From Microbacterium yannicii (lineage in GTDB: Bacteria; Actinomycetota; Actinomycetes; Actinomycetales; Microbacteriaceae), in NCBI RefSeq assembly GCF_024055635.1, contig NZ_JAMXMB010000039.1:43573-107572 (forward strand): a stretch of 64,000 nt of DNA, in the 5' to 3' direction. Below the pieces are notes generated by a model that was given only the letters and a program-made list of their open reading frames with translations, was not told where the DNA came from and did no database searches. The position numbers and the translations under genes were made by a program. Positions 24,113 through 34,962 of the stretch are shown here, piece by piece. The stretch's first letter is position 1, and each line of letters begins with the position of its first letter.

Positions 24113-24742
24113 GTGCCCGCAGCTCGCCTTCATCTCGTGCGCCACGGGGAGGTTCACAACCCCGCCCGCGTGCTCTACGGGCGACTCCCCGGCTACGGCC
24201 TGAGCGCAGACGGCCGCCGCATGGCCCGGCAGGCGGCGGAGTACGTGAAGTCGCTCGACCGTCCCGTCTCGGCGCTGGTGTGCTCGCCGCTGCAGCGCAC
24301 CCAGGAGTCCGCCGAGCCGTTCGCCGAGATCTTCGGCATGGCCCCCGTCATCGACGAGCGCGTCATCGAGCCGACCAACGTCTTCGAGGGCAAGCGCATG
24401 GCGATCGCGGTGGTCAACCCGTGGAACTGGCGCCACCTGCGCAAGCCCGCGCTCCCGAGCTGGGGCGAGCCGTACGCGGACGTCGTGGGCCGCATGAATG
24501 CGGCGATGACGCAGGCATGGGATGCCGCGGACGCCGGCGACGTCGTCATCGTGTCGCATCAGCTCCCGATCTGGATCACCCACCTCGCCGTCGCCGGGCT
24601 GCCGCTCCGGCACGATCCCCGCGCGCGCCGCTGCGCGCTGTCGAGCGTGACGAGCTTCGAGATGGTCGACAAGAAGTGGACCGAGACCGCCTACGCCGAA
24701 CCGGCGTCGACGGCCGGCGCCGTGGATGTGGGGGCGGTATGA
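24113..24742 (+). CDS. histidine phosphatase superfamily protein
   Basis: Protein of 209 aa with the phosphoglycerate mutase-like signature LHLVRHGEV near the N-terminus (phosphohistidine), LVCSPLQRTQESAEPF and the second catalytic block VIVSHQLPI. It is the first gene of an operon with TlpA, CcdA, ResB and CcsA; phosphatases of this class commonly precede these genes in actinobacteria, yet their link to cytochrome c is unexplained. GTG start in leaderless position; the stop overlaps the next start (ATGA). Confidence 0.88.
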   Translation: MPAARLHLVRHGEVHNPARVLYGRLPGYGLSADGRRMARQAAEYVKSLDRPVSALVCSPLQRTQESAEPFAEIFGMAPVIDERVIEPTNVFEGKRMAIAVVNPWNWRHLRKPALPSWGEPYADVVGRMNAAMTQAWDAADAGDVVIVSHQLPIWITHLAVAGLPLRHDPRARRCALSSVTSFEMVDKKWTETAYAEPASTAGAVDVGAV

Positions 24743-25368
24743 CCGGTCGGTGGGCAGGGACGCGGGCGACGCGCAGAACGCAGGCGGCGGCATCCGCTCT
24801 CCTCGTCGTCGGCCTCATCGCGGGTCTCGCCGCGTGCACCAGCGACCCCCTCGCCGATCAGTACCGGTCCGGCGACAACAAGGGCTTCGTCGCGGCCGAC
24901 GGCTTCGCGGTCGACGAGATCGCGGCCGCCGATCGCACCGAGCCGGTCGACTTCGAAGGCGTGCTCGACAACGGCGGCACGACCTCCAGCGCCGACTACG
25001 CGGGCGACGTGCTCGTCGTGAACTTCTGGTACGCGGGCTGCGCGCCGTGCCGCGTCGAGGCGTCCGAGCTCGCGGCGGCCGACGCCGCGTTCGAGGGGCA
25101 GGATGTCGCGTTCCTCGGCGTGAACCTGTACGACGGCGCGGAGGCATCGCGCGCGTTCGCCGAGACGTACGGCGTCACCTACCCCAGCGCACTGGCGACC
25201 GAGGACGGCTCGATCAAGCTCGCGTTCGCCGGGGAGAGCCCGCTGAACGCCGTGCCCGTGACGCTCGTGCTCGACAAGGAAGGCCGCGTCGCCGCGCGCC
25301 TGGTGGGGCAGATCGAGGACGCGTCGATCCTCGAGACCATCGTCCGCGAGACGCTGGAGGAGTCGTGA
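24739..25368 (+). CDS. TlpA/ResA-family thiol-disulfide oxidoreductase lipoprotein
   Basis: Extracytoplasmic thioredoxin-like protein of 209 aa that keeps apocytochrome c cysteines reduced for haem attachment. The N-terminus has a hydrophobic helix and lipobox LAAC-T (cysteine near residue 34), so it is membrane-anchored by lipid. The redox motif is C-A-P-C in NFWYAGCAPC, with the cis-proline segment AVPVTLVLD. It receives electrons from CcdA, encoded next with a GTGA overlap. Confidence 0.92.
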   Translation: MTGRWAGTRATRRTQAAASALLVVGLIAGLAACTSDPLADQYRSGDNKGFVAADGFAVDEIAAADRTEPVDFEGVLDNGGTTSSADYAGDVLVVNFWYAGCAPCRVEASELAAADAAFEGQDVAFLGVNLYDGAEASRAFAETYGVTYPSALATEDGSIKLAFAGESPLNAVPVTLVLDKEGRVAARLVGQIEDASILETIVRETLEES

Positions 25369-26232
25369 ACCTGGGCGCACTGGTCGCCGACGGGTCGCTG
25401 CTCATCGCCATCCCCATCGCGATCCTCGCGGGTGCCATCTCGTTCCTCTCGCCGTGCGTGCTCCCGCTCGTGCCCGGCTACCTCGGCTTCATCGGCGGTG
25501 CCGTGAGCCCTCGTCCGGCACGGGTCGCCGTGGGCGCTTCGACAGGCTCAGCGACCGGGACCGACCTCGCTCCGGCGACCGGTGCCGGCTCAGCGACCGG
25601 TGCCGGCTCAGCGACCGGTGCCGGCTCAGCGACCGAGACGAAACGCGTCGAACCAGCGGTCGACGTCGAACTCGGCCGCGGGCGGCTCGTGCTCGGCGTG
25701 CTGCTGTTCATCGCCGGGTTCACCGTGGTGTTCGTCAGCATGGCGATGCTGGGTGGCACGCTCGGGCGCTTCCTGCTCGAGTACGCCGACCTCATCACCC
25801 GCGTGCTCGGGGTCGTCATCATCGCCATGGGGCTCGTCTTCATCGGGTGGTTCGGCATCGCGCAGCGCATCACGCGGCCGCAGGTGCGCGGCAACCTCGG
25901 GCTGATCGGCGCGCCGCTCCTGGGGATCGCCCTGGGCATCGGCTGGGCGCCCTGCATCGGCCCCACGCTCGCCGTCATCCTCACCATGGCGTTCGACTCC
26001 GGATCGGCGGCGCGTGCGGCTCTCCTCGGCGTCGCCTACTCGCTGGGACTCGGCATCCCGTTCCTCCTGCTCACACTCGGCTTCGGCTGGGCGACGCGCT
26101 CCGTCTCGTTCGTGCGCCGCCACATCCGCGTCGTGAACCTGATCGGCGGCGGCCTTCTCATCGTGCTCGGCCTCCTGATGGTCACGGGCATCTGGACCGC
26201 CGTCATGGCCCAGCTGCAGGGGGTGTTCGCCA

Positions 26233-26252
<20 letters not shown>
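25365..26252 (+). CDS. ccdA: CcdA-type transmembrane electron carrier with a repeat-derived insert
   Basis: Polytopic membrane protein of 295 aa that passes electrons from cytosolic thioredoxin to the TlpA-like protein. The redox cysteines lie in LSPCVLPLVPGYLGF (TM1) and GWAPCIGPTLAVILT (TM4). Between TM1 and TM2 is a low-complexity insert, about residues 58-90, with GAGSAT repeated three times; it derives from a palindromic DNA repeat (25537-25634) kept in frame. GTG start overlapping the TlpA stop; the 3' end overlaps resB by 20 bp. Confidence 0.92.
25537..25634. repeat. repeat-family insertion inside ccdA
   Basis: CTTCGACAGGCTCAG (25537-25551) is one arm of the palindromic family. It is followed by three exact tandem copies of the 18-mer GGTGCCGGCTCAGCGACC (25581-25634), which contain the reverse complement of the core GGTCGCTGAG. 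All lengths keep the ccdA frame. Confidence 0.85.
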
Positions 26253-28017
<1,765 letters not shown>

Positions 28018-28022
28018 GGACC

Positions 28023-29111
28023 ATGCCTGACGCCTCCCCTCTCACCCTCGACTCCGTCTCGGTGCTGCTGGTCTGGACGGCGATCGCGATCTACGCGCTC
28101 GCGTTCATCGCGTACGCGGTCGACCTGGCGAGGCGGGGTGCCGTGGCGGTGGAGGCGAAGGATGCCGCGGCCCAGACGGCACGCGAGCGCGAGCTCGTTG
28201 CGGCCGGCGGCGGCCGGGGGTCAGCGGGAAGCGGCATCGTCGACCAGCTGCGTGCGCAGGAGACCGCGTCGGAGGAGGCGCTCAACGCCCCCGTCGGCCG
28301 CCGTGCGCGCCTGGTGTGGGCGCGCATCGGCACGTCGCTGACGGTGCTCGGCTTCCTGTTCCATCTCGGTGGCGACGTGACCCGCGGCATCGCCGCCGGC
28401 CGTGTGCCGTGGTCGAACATGTACGAGTTCGCCCTGACGGGGACACTCCTGATCGTGGCCGTGTACCTCGGCGTGCTTCTTCGCTACGACCTGCGATTCC
28501 TCGGAACCTTCATCACCGGGCTCGTCGTCGTGCTGCTGGGCGGGACGGCCATCTGGTTCTACACCGACATCGTGCCGTTGATGGATCCGCTGAAGTCCGT
28601 GTGGCTCGTCATCCACGTGTTCGTCGCGTCGCTCGCGACTGCCCTGTTCTCGCTCGCATTCGGCCTGTCGGTGCTCCAGCTGATGCAGGCGCGGCGGGAG
28701 GCGCGGATCGCCGCCGTGGCCAGCGCGCAGGACGCCGTCGGCACCTCCGCCGCCTCCCCCGCGAAGACCGGCCCCGGCTTCCTCCGGACCCTTCCGAGCG
28801 CCGAGGCCCTCGAGTCGCTCGCGTACCGGTTCGCGATCCTCGGCTTCATATTCTGGACGTTCACGCTCATCGCCGGCTCCATCTGGGCCAACGACGCATG
28901 GGGCCGTTACTGGGGCTTCGACACGAAGGAAGTGTGGACCTTCGTGATCTGGGTGCTCTACGCCGGCTACATCCACGCGCGTGCGACGCGCGGATGGCGG
29001 GGCTCGCGGTCGGCCTGGCTGTCGATCATCGGCTTCACCGCAGTGATCTTCAACTTCACGATCGTGAACATGTTCTTCAAGGGCCTGCACGCTTATTCCG
29101 GCTTGAGCTGA
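28023..29111 (+). CDS. CcsA/CcsB-family System II haem-handling protein
   Basis: Integral membrane protein of 362 aa, partner of ResB in exporting haem and attaching it to apocytochrome c. The tryptophan-rich WWD-type block WGRYWGFDTKEVW is present, with conserved histidines in the flanking helices (FLFHLGGD, WLVIHVFVAS, AGYIHARAT). There are about eight hydrophobic segments and a polar cytoplasmic stretch (residues about 40-90) after TM1, longer than in the shortest homologues. Last gene of the maturation operon. Confidence 0.92.
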   Translation: MPDASPLTLDSVSVLLVWTAIAIYALAFIAYAVDLARRGAVAVEAKDAAAQTARERELVAAGGGRGSAGSGIVDQLRAQETASEEALNAPVGRRARLVWARIGTSLTVLGFLFHLGGDVTRGIAAGRVPWSNMYEFALTGTLLIVAVYLGVLLRYDLRFLGTFITGLVVVLLGGTAIWFYTDIVPLMDPLKSVWLVIHVFVASLATALFSLAFGLSVLQLMQARREARIAAVASAQDAVGTSAASPAKTGPGFLRTLPSAEALESLAYRFAILGFIFWTFTLIAGSIWANDAWGRYWGFDTKEVWTFVIWVLYAGYIHARATRGWRGSRSAWLSIIGFTAVIFNFTIVNMFFKGLHAYSGLS

Positions 29112-29179
29112 ACGAGGCCCCGGCGCGCGTCCGCCATGACGTGACCGCGACGACATGCCGTGGGCGGAACCCCGGCGGG

Positions 29180-29674
29180 TCAGCGTGTGGCCGGGGCGGG
29201 TTCCAGGACGACGAGAGGTGTCTCGCGGCTGCGGCGGGAGGCGTGCGCGTCCAGGTCGTCGCCGCCCTCGAGTGAGCGGAACACCTCCCACAGGCGCTCG
29301 CGTTCCGCGCCTTGCGCCTCGCGGGCGACCACGTTCCGCCGCTCGCCCGGAAGATCCACGGATGCCGCGGGCCGGGCCTGCAGATTGAGCCACCACGCCG
29401 GCGGCGGGTCGCCCCAGCCGTTCATCGCCATCGTGACCAGGCGGGGGCCGTCCTCGACGTACGCCACGATGGCGGCCCGCGGGGCACCCGAGCGGCGGCC
29501 GACGGTGTGCAGACGCATCATGCCCCAGACCTTCGTGCTGGGCGGCCGTAGACCCAGGCGCCCGCCCGTGACGTTGTAGATCGCGCGATGAACGACCCAT
29601 GCGCTCCGGATGAACCAGCGCGGGGGCAGACGCGCGGAGCCGGGCTGCCGAGCCGCGGCAGAGGGGGTGGTCAC
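29180..29674 (-). CDS. deazaflavin (F420)-dependent nitroreductase-family protein
   Basis: Protein of 164 aa with the split-barrel fold of the DUF385/Ddn family: LHTVGRRSGAPRAAIVAYVEDG-RLVTMAMNGWGDPP-AWWLNLQARP is the family core. Mycobacterial Ddn activates nitroimidazole drugs and reduces quinones with F420H2; the substrate here is unknown. The N-terminal 30 residues may be a membrane-associating helix as in Ddn. GTG start with CATGAT 6 nt upstream on the minus strand. Two LLM-type oxidoreductases in the window would fit F420 use. Confidence 0.85.
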   Translation of the reverse strand: MTTPSAAARQPGSARLPPRWFIRSAWVVHRAIYNVTGGRLGLRPPSTKVWGMMRLHTVGRRSGAPRAAIVAYVEDGPRLVTMAMNGWGDPPPAWWLNLQARPAASVDLPGERRNVVAREAQGAERERLWEVFRSLEGGDDLDAHASRRSRETPLVVLEPAPATR

Positions 29675-29721
29675 GCGATGATCATGGCGGCCGGTGTGGC
29701 GGAGGGCAACCCCTGCGGGAA

Positions 29722-29761
29722 CAGTTCGAGCCCGGGCGACACGTCGACCGGGCTCGAACTG
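29722..29761 (-). terminator. hairpin terminator after the MMPL/YhgE operon
   Basis: CAGTTCGAGCCCGG (29722-29735) and its exact complement (29748-29761) form a 14 bp stem with a 12 nt loop, 7 bp beyond the YhgE stop. Confidence 0.75.
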
Positions 29762-29768
29762 GTGGGGA

Positions 29769-31799
29769 TCACGCGGTGGCGGGCGTCGCCTTCAGCAGTG
29801 CCCGTGCCGAGGTGCTGCGGCGGCGTGCGACGACGATCATCGTCGCGACGAGCGCGAGCAGCGTCCAGATGATCAGCCCGGCGAAGGCCGCGCCGAGCCC
29901 CGATGCCGAGGTGAGCGCCGCCAGCATGCCGTTGTAGGCGGGGGCCGTCGGCATCAGACCTGCGACGCTCGAGAGCGCGCCCGGCACGGTCGAGACCACG
30001 CCGGTGGCGACGGTGAGCACGCCGATCAGCGCCGAGATCCAGCGCCCGGCGCCGCCGAACACGGCTACCAGTGCCTGGTTCACGGCGGCGAAGGCGATGC
30101 CGGCCACGACGCAGACGCCGGCGAGTGCCCACCACTCGCCCCAGCCGTACGAGGCGGCGAGCTGCACGACGCCGGCGACGAGCGCGCCCTGCAGCGCGCC
30201 GAGCCCGGCCGCGGGAGCGAACGACCGCAGGGTGAGCAGCGCCGACGGCTGCCGCGAGGTGAGAGCGCGGCGTGACACGGCCTGCAGCGCGATGAACGTG
30301 CCGAGTCCGCCGAACCACAGCGCGAGCGTCGCCAGCAGGGGGACCGCCGACGCACCGAAGAGCGAGGTTCCCACGCCGTCGGCCTCGACCGGGTCGGCGA
30401 CGACGGAGGCGAGATCGGTGGCCTGCTGGTCGGTGTACGACGGCAGGGACTCGGATGCCGTCGTCAGGCCGCTCGCGAGGTCGGAGGTGCCGGTCGCGAG
30501 CTGCGAGACGCCGTCGGCGAGGCTCGTCGCGCCGTCCGCCGCCTGCGTGGCGCCCGAGGCGAGCTGCGTGGCGCCGTCGGCGAGGCCGGATGCGCCGTTC
30601 GCGGACTGGCTCGTCCCGGACTGGAGCTGGACAAGACCGGCGGCGAGATCGCGCGTGCCGTTCGCCGCCTGGGTGAGGCCGGCGCTCGTCTCGTCCATCA
30701 GAGTGGTGAGCCCTGTCAGGGTGCCGTTCGCGTACGCGGCGGCCGTGCCGGCGCTCGTGGCGAGCGCGCCGGCGCTCTGCGCCGCGGTGGCAGCGGTCGC
30801 CGCGGCGGCCTGCAACTGAGTGCAGAACGCATCACCCGAGACCGCGGGTACGCACTGGGCGGCCAGCGCGCCGAGCTGCTGAGCAAGCCCCGGTGTCTCC
30901 GGTGCGGGATTGCCGAGCGTCAGGGCGAGCGCACCCGCCTGCTTCGTGGCCTGGTCGGCGTTGCTCGCAGATTGGCCCGCGGCATCCTTCAGCTTCTGGT
31001 TCTGCACACCCGCCGCCGCTGTATCGAGGCCCGACGCGATGGTGTTCGCCCCGTCGGCGGCGCCTCCGATTCCGGTCGCGATCTGGTTGAGCCCGCCCGC
31101 GAGCTGTGACGCGCCGTCCGCCAGCTGCGCGTTGCCGTCGGCGAGCTGCGAGATGCCGCCCGGCAGCTGGGCGGCACCGTCGGCGGCCTGGGCCGCGCCG
31201 TCGGCGAGCTGGGTCGCTCCGTCGGCAGCCGTGCCGAGCTGGTCGCCCAGCGTCGTGAAGCCGAGGAACACGTTCTCGAGGTACACGCTCGACAACTGCG
31301 TGCCCATGCTCGACGCTGCCGCGGTCGCCACCTGGGCGGTGATCGCGTCGTCGACGATGAGGCTGTCGGGCGGCGTGGTGACCTCGATGGTGGCCTTCTC
31401 GGGCGTCGAACCGGGAGCCGTGGAGGTGGCGGCTGCTGAGAAGTTCTCCGGGATCGTGATGACCGCGGCGTAGGTGCCGTCGGCGAGGCCGGCCTCGGCA
31501 TCCTCCTCGTTGGAGATCGTCCAGGTCAGGTTGCTGTCGAGTTCGTCCGACCCCTCGACGAGACCGGCGGTGAGCTGACGGCCGAGCGGCACCGTCTGCC
31601 CGTTGATCGTGACAGGCTCATCCTCGTTCACGATCGCGGCGGTGAGGCTGTCGAGGCGCTCGACCGGGTTGTACAGCGCGGCGACGAGGATGCCGCCGAT
31701 GACGACGGGCAGCAGCAGCACGCCGACGAGCGTCAGCCAGGTGACGGGCCGGCGGGAGCGTGCGCGCTCGACGGCCGTGGTGATCCAGTTCGGGGTCAT
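29769..31799 (-). CDS. YhgE/Pip-family membrane protein
   Basis: Protein of 676 aa. TM1 at about residues 20-42 is followed by a large extracytoplasmic region, then five C-terminal helices (residues about 495-665) of ABC-2 permease type. The middle consists of heptad-like repeats of the form LADGAxQ, AADGAxQ and LASGxxQ (about residues 200-290 and 385-475), as in YhgE/Pip proteins, including the Lactococcus phage infection protein and ESX-associated EsaA-like proteins. The ATG overlaps the upstream MMPL stop (ATGA), so the products are probably made together. Substrate unknown. Confidence 0.85.
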   Translation of the reverse strand: MTPNWITTAVERARSRRPVTWLTLVGVLLLPVVIGGILVAALYNPVERLDSLTAAIVNEDEPVTINGQTVPLGRQLTAGLVEGSDELDSNLTWTISNEEDAEAGLADGTYAAVITIPENFSAAATSTAPGSTPEKATIEVTTPPDSLIVDDAITAQVATAAASSMGTQLSSVYLENVFLGFTTLGDQLGTAADGATQLADGAAQAADGAAQLPGGISQLADGNAQLADGASQLAGGLNQIATGIGGAADGANTIASGLDTAAAGVQNQKLKDAAGQSASNADQATKQAGALALTLGNPAPETPGLAQQLGALAAQCVPAVSGDAFCTQLQAAAATAATAAQSAGALATSAGTAAAYANGTLTGLTTLMDETSAGLTQAANGTRDLAAGLVQLQSGTSQSANGASGLADGATQLASGATQAADGATSLADGVSQLATGTSDLASGLTTASESLPSYTDQQATDLASVVADPVEADGVGTSLFGASAVPLLATLALWFGGLGTFIALQAVSRRALTSRQPSALLTLRSFAPAAGLGALQGALVAGVVQLAASYGWGEWWALAGVCVVAGIAFAAVNQALVAVFGGAGRWISALIGVLTVATGVVSTVPGALSSVAGLMPTAPAYNGMLAALTSASGLGAAFAGLIIWTLLALVATMIVVARRRSTSARALLKATPATA

Positions 31800-34700
31800 G
31801 CGTTCACCTCTGCGGTGGGGGTGGTCAGGGGAGCGCCCGAGCGCAGCGCCAGCGAGGCCACGTCGGGGCGATGCGCGTCGGCGAGGAGCGCGAGCGCGGC
31901 GCTCTCGCTTCGCGAGGTCACGACGACAGTGAGCATGCCGTTGCCGCCACCGCCGCGCAGTGCGCTCGCGGCGTCGCGCAGCAGGGCACCCGCCTGGTCG
32001 CGCTCGGCGGCATCCAGAGCGTCCACACCTTCGACGACGACGAGCGTCGCCTTGCCGGCGAGGGCGCGGCGCAGCGCGGGCAGTCGATCCTCGGTGTCGC
32101 CGAGGAGAGCGAGTCCGACATGGGCACGCACCCAGGCGCCGCGCTCCGGCAGCAGGTGGCCGGCGACGCGCAGCTTGCCGTCGGTCGGCGCGAGCCGCCC
32201 GGCCAGGGTCAGCGCGAATGCGCGCGCCGCGCGCGGGTCGCCGGTCGCGATGAGAGTGCCGCCGGGCTCGAGGCGGAACGCGGCATCCTCGAACAGCACG
32301 ACCTCGCCGGCGGAGCCGCCGGCATCCGCCCGGACGCCCACGCCCTCGCCCACCACCACCGCGGTCGTGTTCGGCTCGGGCCAGGACTCGAGCGCGAGCT
32401 CGCGCTCGACGGCCTCGCCCTCGATGTCGAAGTGGGGGAGGATCCGGTCGAGCCAGCGGGGGATCCACCACGCCTTGTCGCCGAGCAGCGCCATGACGGC
32501 GGGCACGAGCGTCATGCGCACGAGGAAGGCGTCCACCGCGATGCCGACGGCCAGGCCGAGCGCGATCGGCTTGATCGACGCGTCGCCCTCCGGAACGAAC
32601 GCCGCGAACACGGCGAACATGATGATCGCCGCCGCGGTGACGACACGCGCCGAGGCGGTGAAGCCCGACCGCACCGCGCCCAGGGCGATGTCACGGCGAC
32701 TGCGGGTCGAGTGGCCGGCGGCCGCGCGGCGGGCGTGCACGTAGTCCTCGCGCATGCGGCTGACCAGGAAGACCTGGTAGTCCATCGCCAGCCCGAACAG
32801 CACACCCATCAGGATGATCGGCATGAAGCTGATGACCGGCCCGGTGCGATCGACGTGGAGGAGCTCCGCTCCCCAGCCCCACTCGAACACCGCGGCTACG
32901 ACGCCGAAGGCGGCCAGCACGGAGAGCAGGTAGCCGACGGCCGCCTTGATCGGGACCCAGATCGAGCGGAACACGATCATCAGCAGCACCAGCGACAGGC
33001 CGACGACGAAGATGCCGAACGGCAGCAGGGCGGCGCCCAGACGGTCCGAGATGTCGATGCCCACCGCGGTGAAGCCGGTCACCTTGAGGTCGACGCCGTA
33101 CTCGTCCTTGAGCTCAGGAGCGAGCTCCCGCAGCGCGCGCACGAGCTCGGCGGTCGCGGGATCGTCCGGCGCGGTCTCGGGCACGATCTGGATGAGGCCG
33201 GTGTCGGCGGTCTCGTTCGGCGTCGCGAGCGCGACCTCCTTGACGCCGGGCACCTTCTCGACCTCGTCGGCGAGGTCGGCCATGAGACCGAGCGGGTCGG
33301 TCGAGGTGACGATGGTGCCCGTCATGATGAGCGGGCCGTTCGCCCCCGGGCCGAAGTGCTCGGCGGTGAGGTCGTACGCCTGGCGTGCCTGGCTGGACTC
33401 GGGCTGCTGGCCCGCGTTCGGCAGCGCGAGGCCGAGGCTCGCGGCCGGGATCGCCATGACCCCGAGCGTCAGCACCACCGCGATGGTCGTGACGACCGGG
33501 TGGTTGGTGACCAGCTGCACCCACCGGTTCGTCTTCTTGACGGGCGCCGCCGGGGTGGCATCCTCAGCGACCGGAGTGGGATCTGCGGCCAGGTCACCGG
33601 TCGCTGAGCGAGCGCCCGCTTCCGTATTCCCGGTCGCTGAGCGAGCGCCGGCGTGCAGGTCCCCGGTCGCTGAGCGAGCGCCGGCGTCCAGGTCCCCGGT
33701 CGCTGAGCGAGCGCCAGCGAGACGAAGCGCGTCCTCGGGCTCGGCAGACGGTCCCGTCGCGCTGCGGCGCGACAGCGAGACTCCCCGGCGCTTCCTGCGG
33801 TGGCCCCAGCCGGCGACACGGCCCTTGGCGAAGCCCAGGAGCGCGGGGGTCAGGGTGATGGCGACGACCACGGCGATCGCGACCGCCACCGCCGCGGCGT
33901 TGCCCATGGTCGTGAGGAACGGGATGCCGGCGAAGCCGAGGCCGATCAGTGCGATGAGCACGGTGACACCGGCGAACACGACGGCCGAGCCGGCCGTGCC
34001 GGTCGCGCGCGCAGCGGACTCCTCGGGTTCGACGCCCGCGCGCACCTGATCCTGATGTCGGGCGACGATGAACAGGGCGTAGTCGATCCCCACCGCGAGC
34101 CCCAGCATGATGGCCAGCATCGGGGTGGTGGACGAGATCGACGCGAACGCCGTCGAGACGTAGATGAGGGCGATCGCGAGGCCGACCCCGATCAGGGCCG
34201 ACACCAGCGGGAACCAGGCGACCGCGAACGAGCGGAACGTGACGATCAGCACGAACAGTGCGATCAGAACGCCCACCGCCTCGATCAGCGAGAGGGCCGG
34301 CACCGAGGTCGAGAAGAGATCGCCGCCCATGGCGACCTGCGAGCCCTCGGGCAGCGTCTCGCGGAGATCGTCGGCGACATCCTCGAGACCTGCCTTGGTC
34401 TCGTCCGACACATCGGTCGACTGACCGTCGAACTGCAGGCGCACGATCGCCGCCGACTCGTCGTCGGCGACCATGCCGGTGACCATCTCGTTGAAGGGGT
34501 CGGTGACGGCGATCACGCCGTCGAGGTCTTCGAGATGCGAGACGGTGTCGTCGATCGCGGTCGCGTAGGGCTCTTCGTCGACCTGGTCGCCGTCGGCCGC
34601 GACGATCACCAGCTGCGCGCTCGTGCCGCTCGCCTGTGGAAAGCTGCGGTCCAGGAGCGCGATGCCCTCCTGAGCCTCGGTCCCGGGAATCGAGAACGAG

Positions 34701-34828
34701 TTGTCGGTGCCCTTCATGAACAGAGCCGCACCGCCGCCGGCGAGGGCGAGCAGGAGCACCCACGAGACGAGCACCCGCCACGGGTGGCGGTACGTCCAGC
34801 GGCCGAGCGCATAGAGAAGGGTCGACAC
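31796..34828 (-). CDS. MMPL/RND-family transporter with C-terminal degenerate ABC-ATPase domain
   Basis: Protein of 1010 aa against about 700-750 for plain MMPL transporters. Residues 1-800 contain two RND halves: TM1 near residue 18-38, first extracytoplasmic domain, SSD-like helices with GLAVGIDYALF, then a second half with GLAMDYQVFLVSRMREDY. A cytoplasmic linker holds an 11-residue repeat, AGARSATGDLD-like, at about residues 372-411. Residues about 815-1010 look like an ABC ATPase (FEDAAFRLEPGGTLIATGD, LAGRLAPTDGKLRVAG, TLVVVEGVDALDA) but the Walker A lysine and the LSGGQ motif are gone. GTG start with GGAGG. Likely exports lipids or drugs; TetR-controlled. Confidence 0.88.
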   Translation of the reverse strand: MSTLLYALGRWTYRHPWRVLVSWVLLLALAGGGAALFMKGTDNSFSIPGTEAQEGIALLDRSFPQASGTSAQLVIVAADGDQVDEEPYATAIDDTVSHLEDLDGVIAVTDPFNEMVTGMVADDESAAIVRLQFDGQSTDVSDETKAGLEDVADDLRETLPEGSQVAMGGDLFSTSVPALSLIEAVGVLIALFVLIVTFRSFAVAWFPLVSALIGVGLAIALIYVSTAFASISSTTPMLAIMLGLAVGIDYALFIVARHQDQVRAGVEPEESAARATGTAGSAVVFAGVTVLIALIGLGFAGIPFLTTMGNAAAVAVAIAVVVAITLTPALLGFAKGRVAGWGHRRKRRGVSLSRRSATGPSAEPEDALRLAGARSATGDLDAGARSATGDLHAGARSATGNTEAGARSATGDLAADPTPVAEDATPAAPVKKTNRWVQLVTNHPVVTTIAVVLTLGVMAIPAASLGLALPNAGQQPESSQARQAYDLTAEHFGPGANGPLIMTGTIVTSTDPLGLMADLADEVEKVPGVKEVALATPNETADTGLIQIVPETAPDDPATAELVRALRELAPELKDEYGVDLKVTGFTAVGIDISDRLGAALLPFGIFVVGLSLVLLMIVFRSIWVPIKAAVGYLLSVLAAFGVVAAVFEWGWGAELLHVDRTGPVISFMPIILMGVLFGLAMDYQVFLVSRMREDYVHARRAAAGHSTRSRRDIALGAVRSGFTASARVVTAAAIIMFAVFAAFVPEGDASIKPIALGLAVGIAVDAFLVRMTLVPAVMALLGDKAWWIPRWLDRILPHFDIEGEAVERELALESWPEPNTTAVVVGEGVGVRADAGGSAGEVVLFEDAAFRLEPGGTLIATGDPRAARAFALTLAGRLAPTDGKLRVAGHLLPERGAWVRAHVGLALLGDTEDRLPALRRALAGKATLVVVEGVDALDAAERDQAGALLRDAASALRGGGGNGMLTVVVTSRSESAALALLADAHRPDVASLALRSGAPLTTPTAEVNA
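33597..33715. repeat. 33 bp tandem repeat inside the MMPL gene
   Basis: The 20-mer CCGGTCGCTGAGCGAGCGCC starts at 33597, 33630, 33663 and 33696, an exact 33 bp period (11 codons). An inverted half-copy CTCAGCGACCGG lies at 33572-33583. It shares the GGTCGCTGAG core with the copies in menB and ccdA. Confidence 0.9.
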
Positions 34829-34867
34829 AGCGCCTCCGTATTACGGGTATGAGGTGGGGGTTGCGTC

Positions 34868-34900
34868 GATACAGCGCTGTATCGGATACATGAGTGTATC
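34868..34900. promoter_or_regulatory. tandem palindromic operators between MMPL operon and TetR gene
   Basis: GATACA-GCGC-TGTATC (34868-34883; inside a perfect 18 bp palindrome 34867-34884) and GATACA-TGAG-TGTATC (34885-34900). Equal arms and a 17 bp centre-to-centre spacing suggest two TetR dimers side by side. Confidence 0.7.
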
Positions 34901-34962
34901 GTAAGGCGGGTTGCCCGCCCCAACCTGAGTAGTCCGTGTGAGACTGGCGGCAAGGAGGACCG

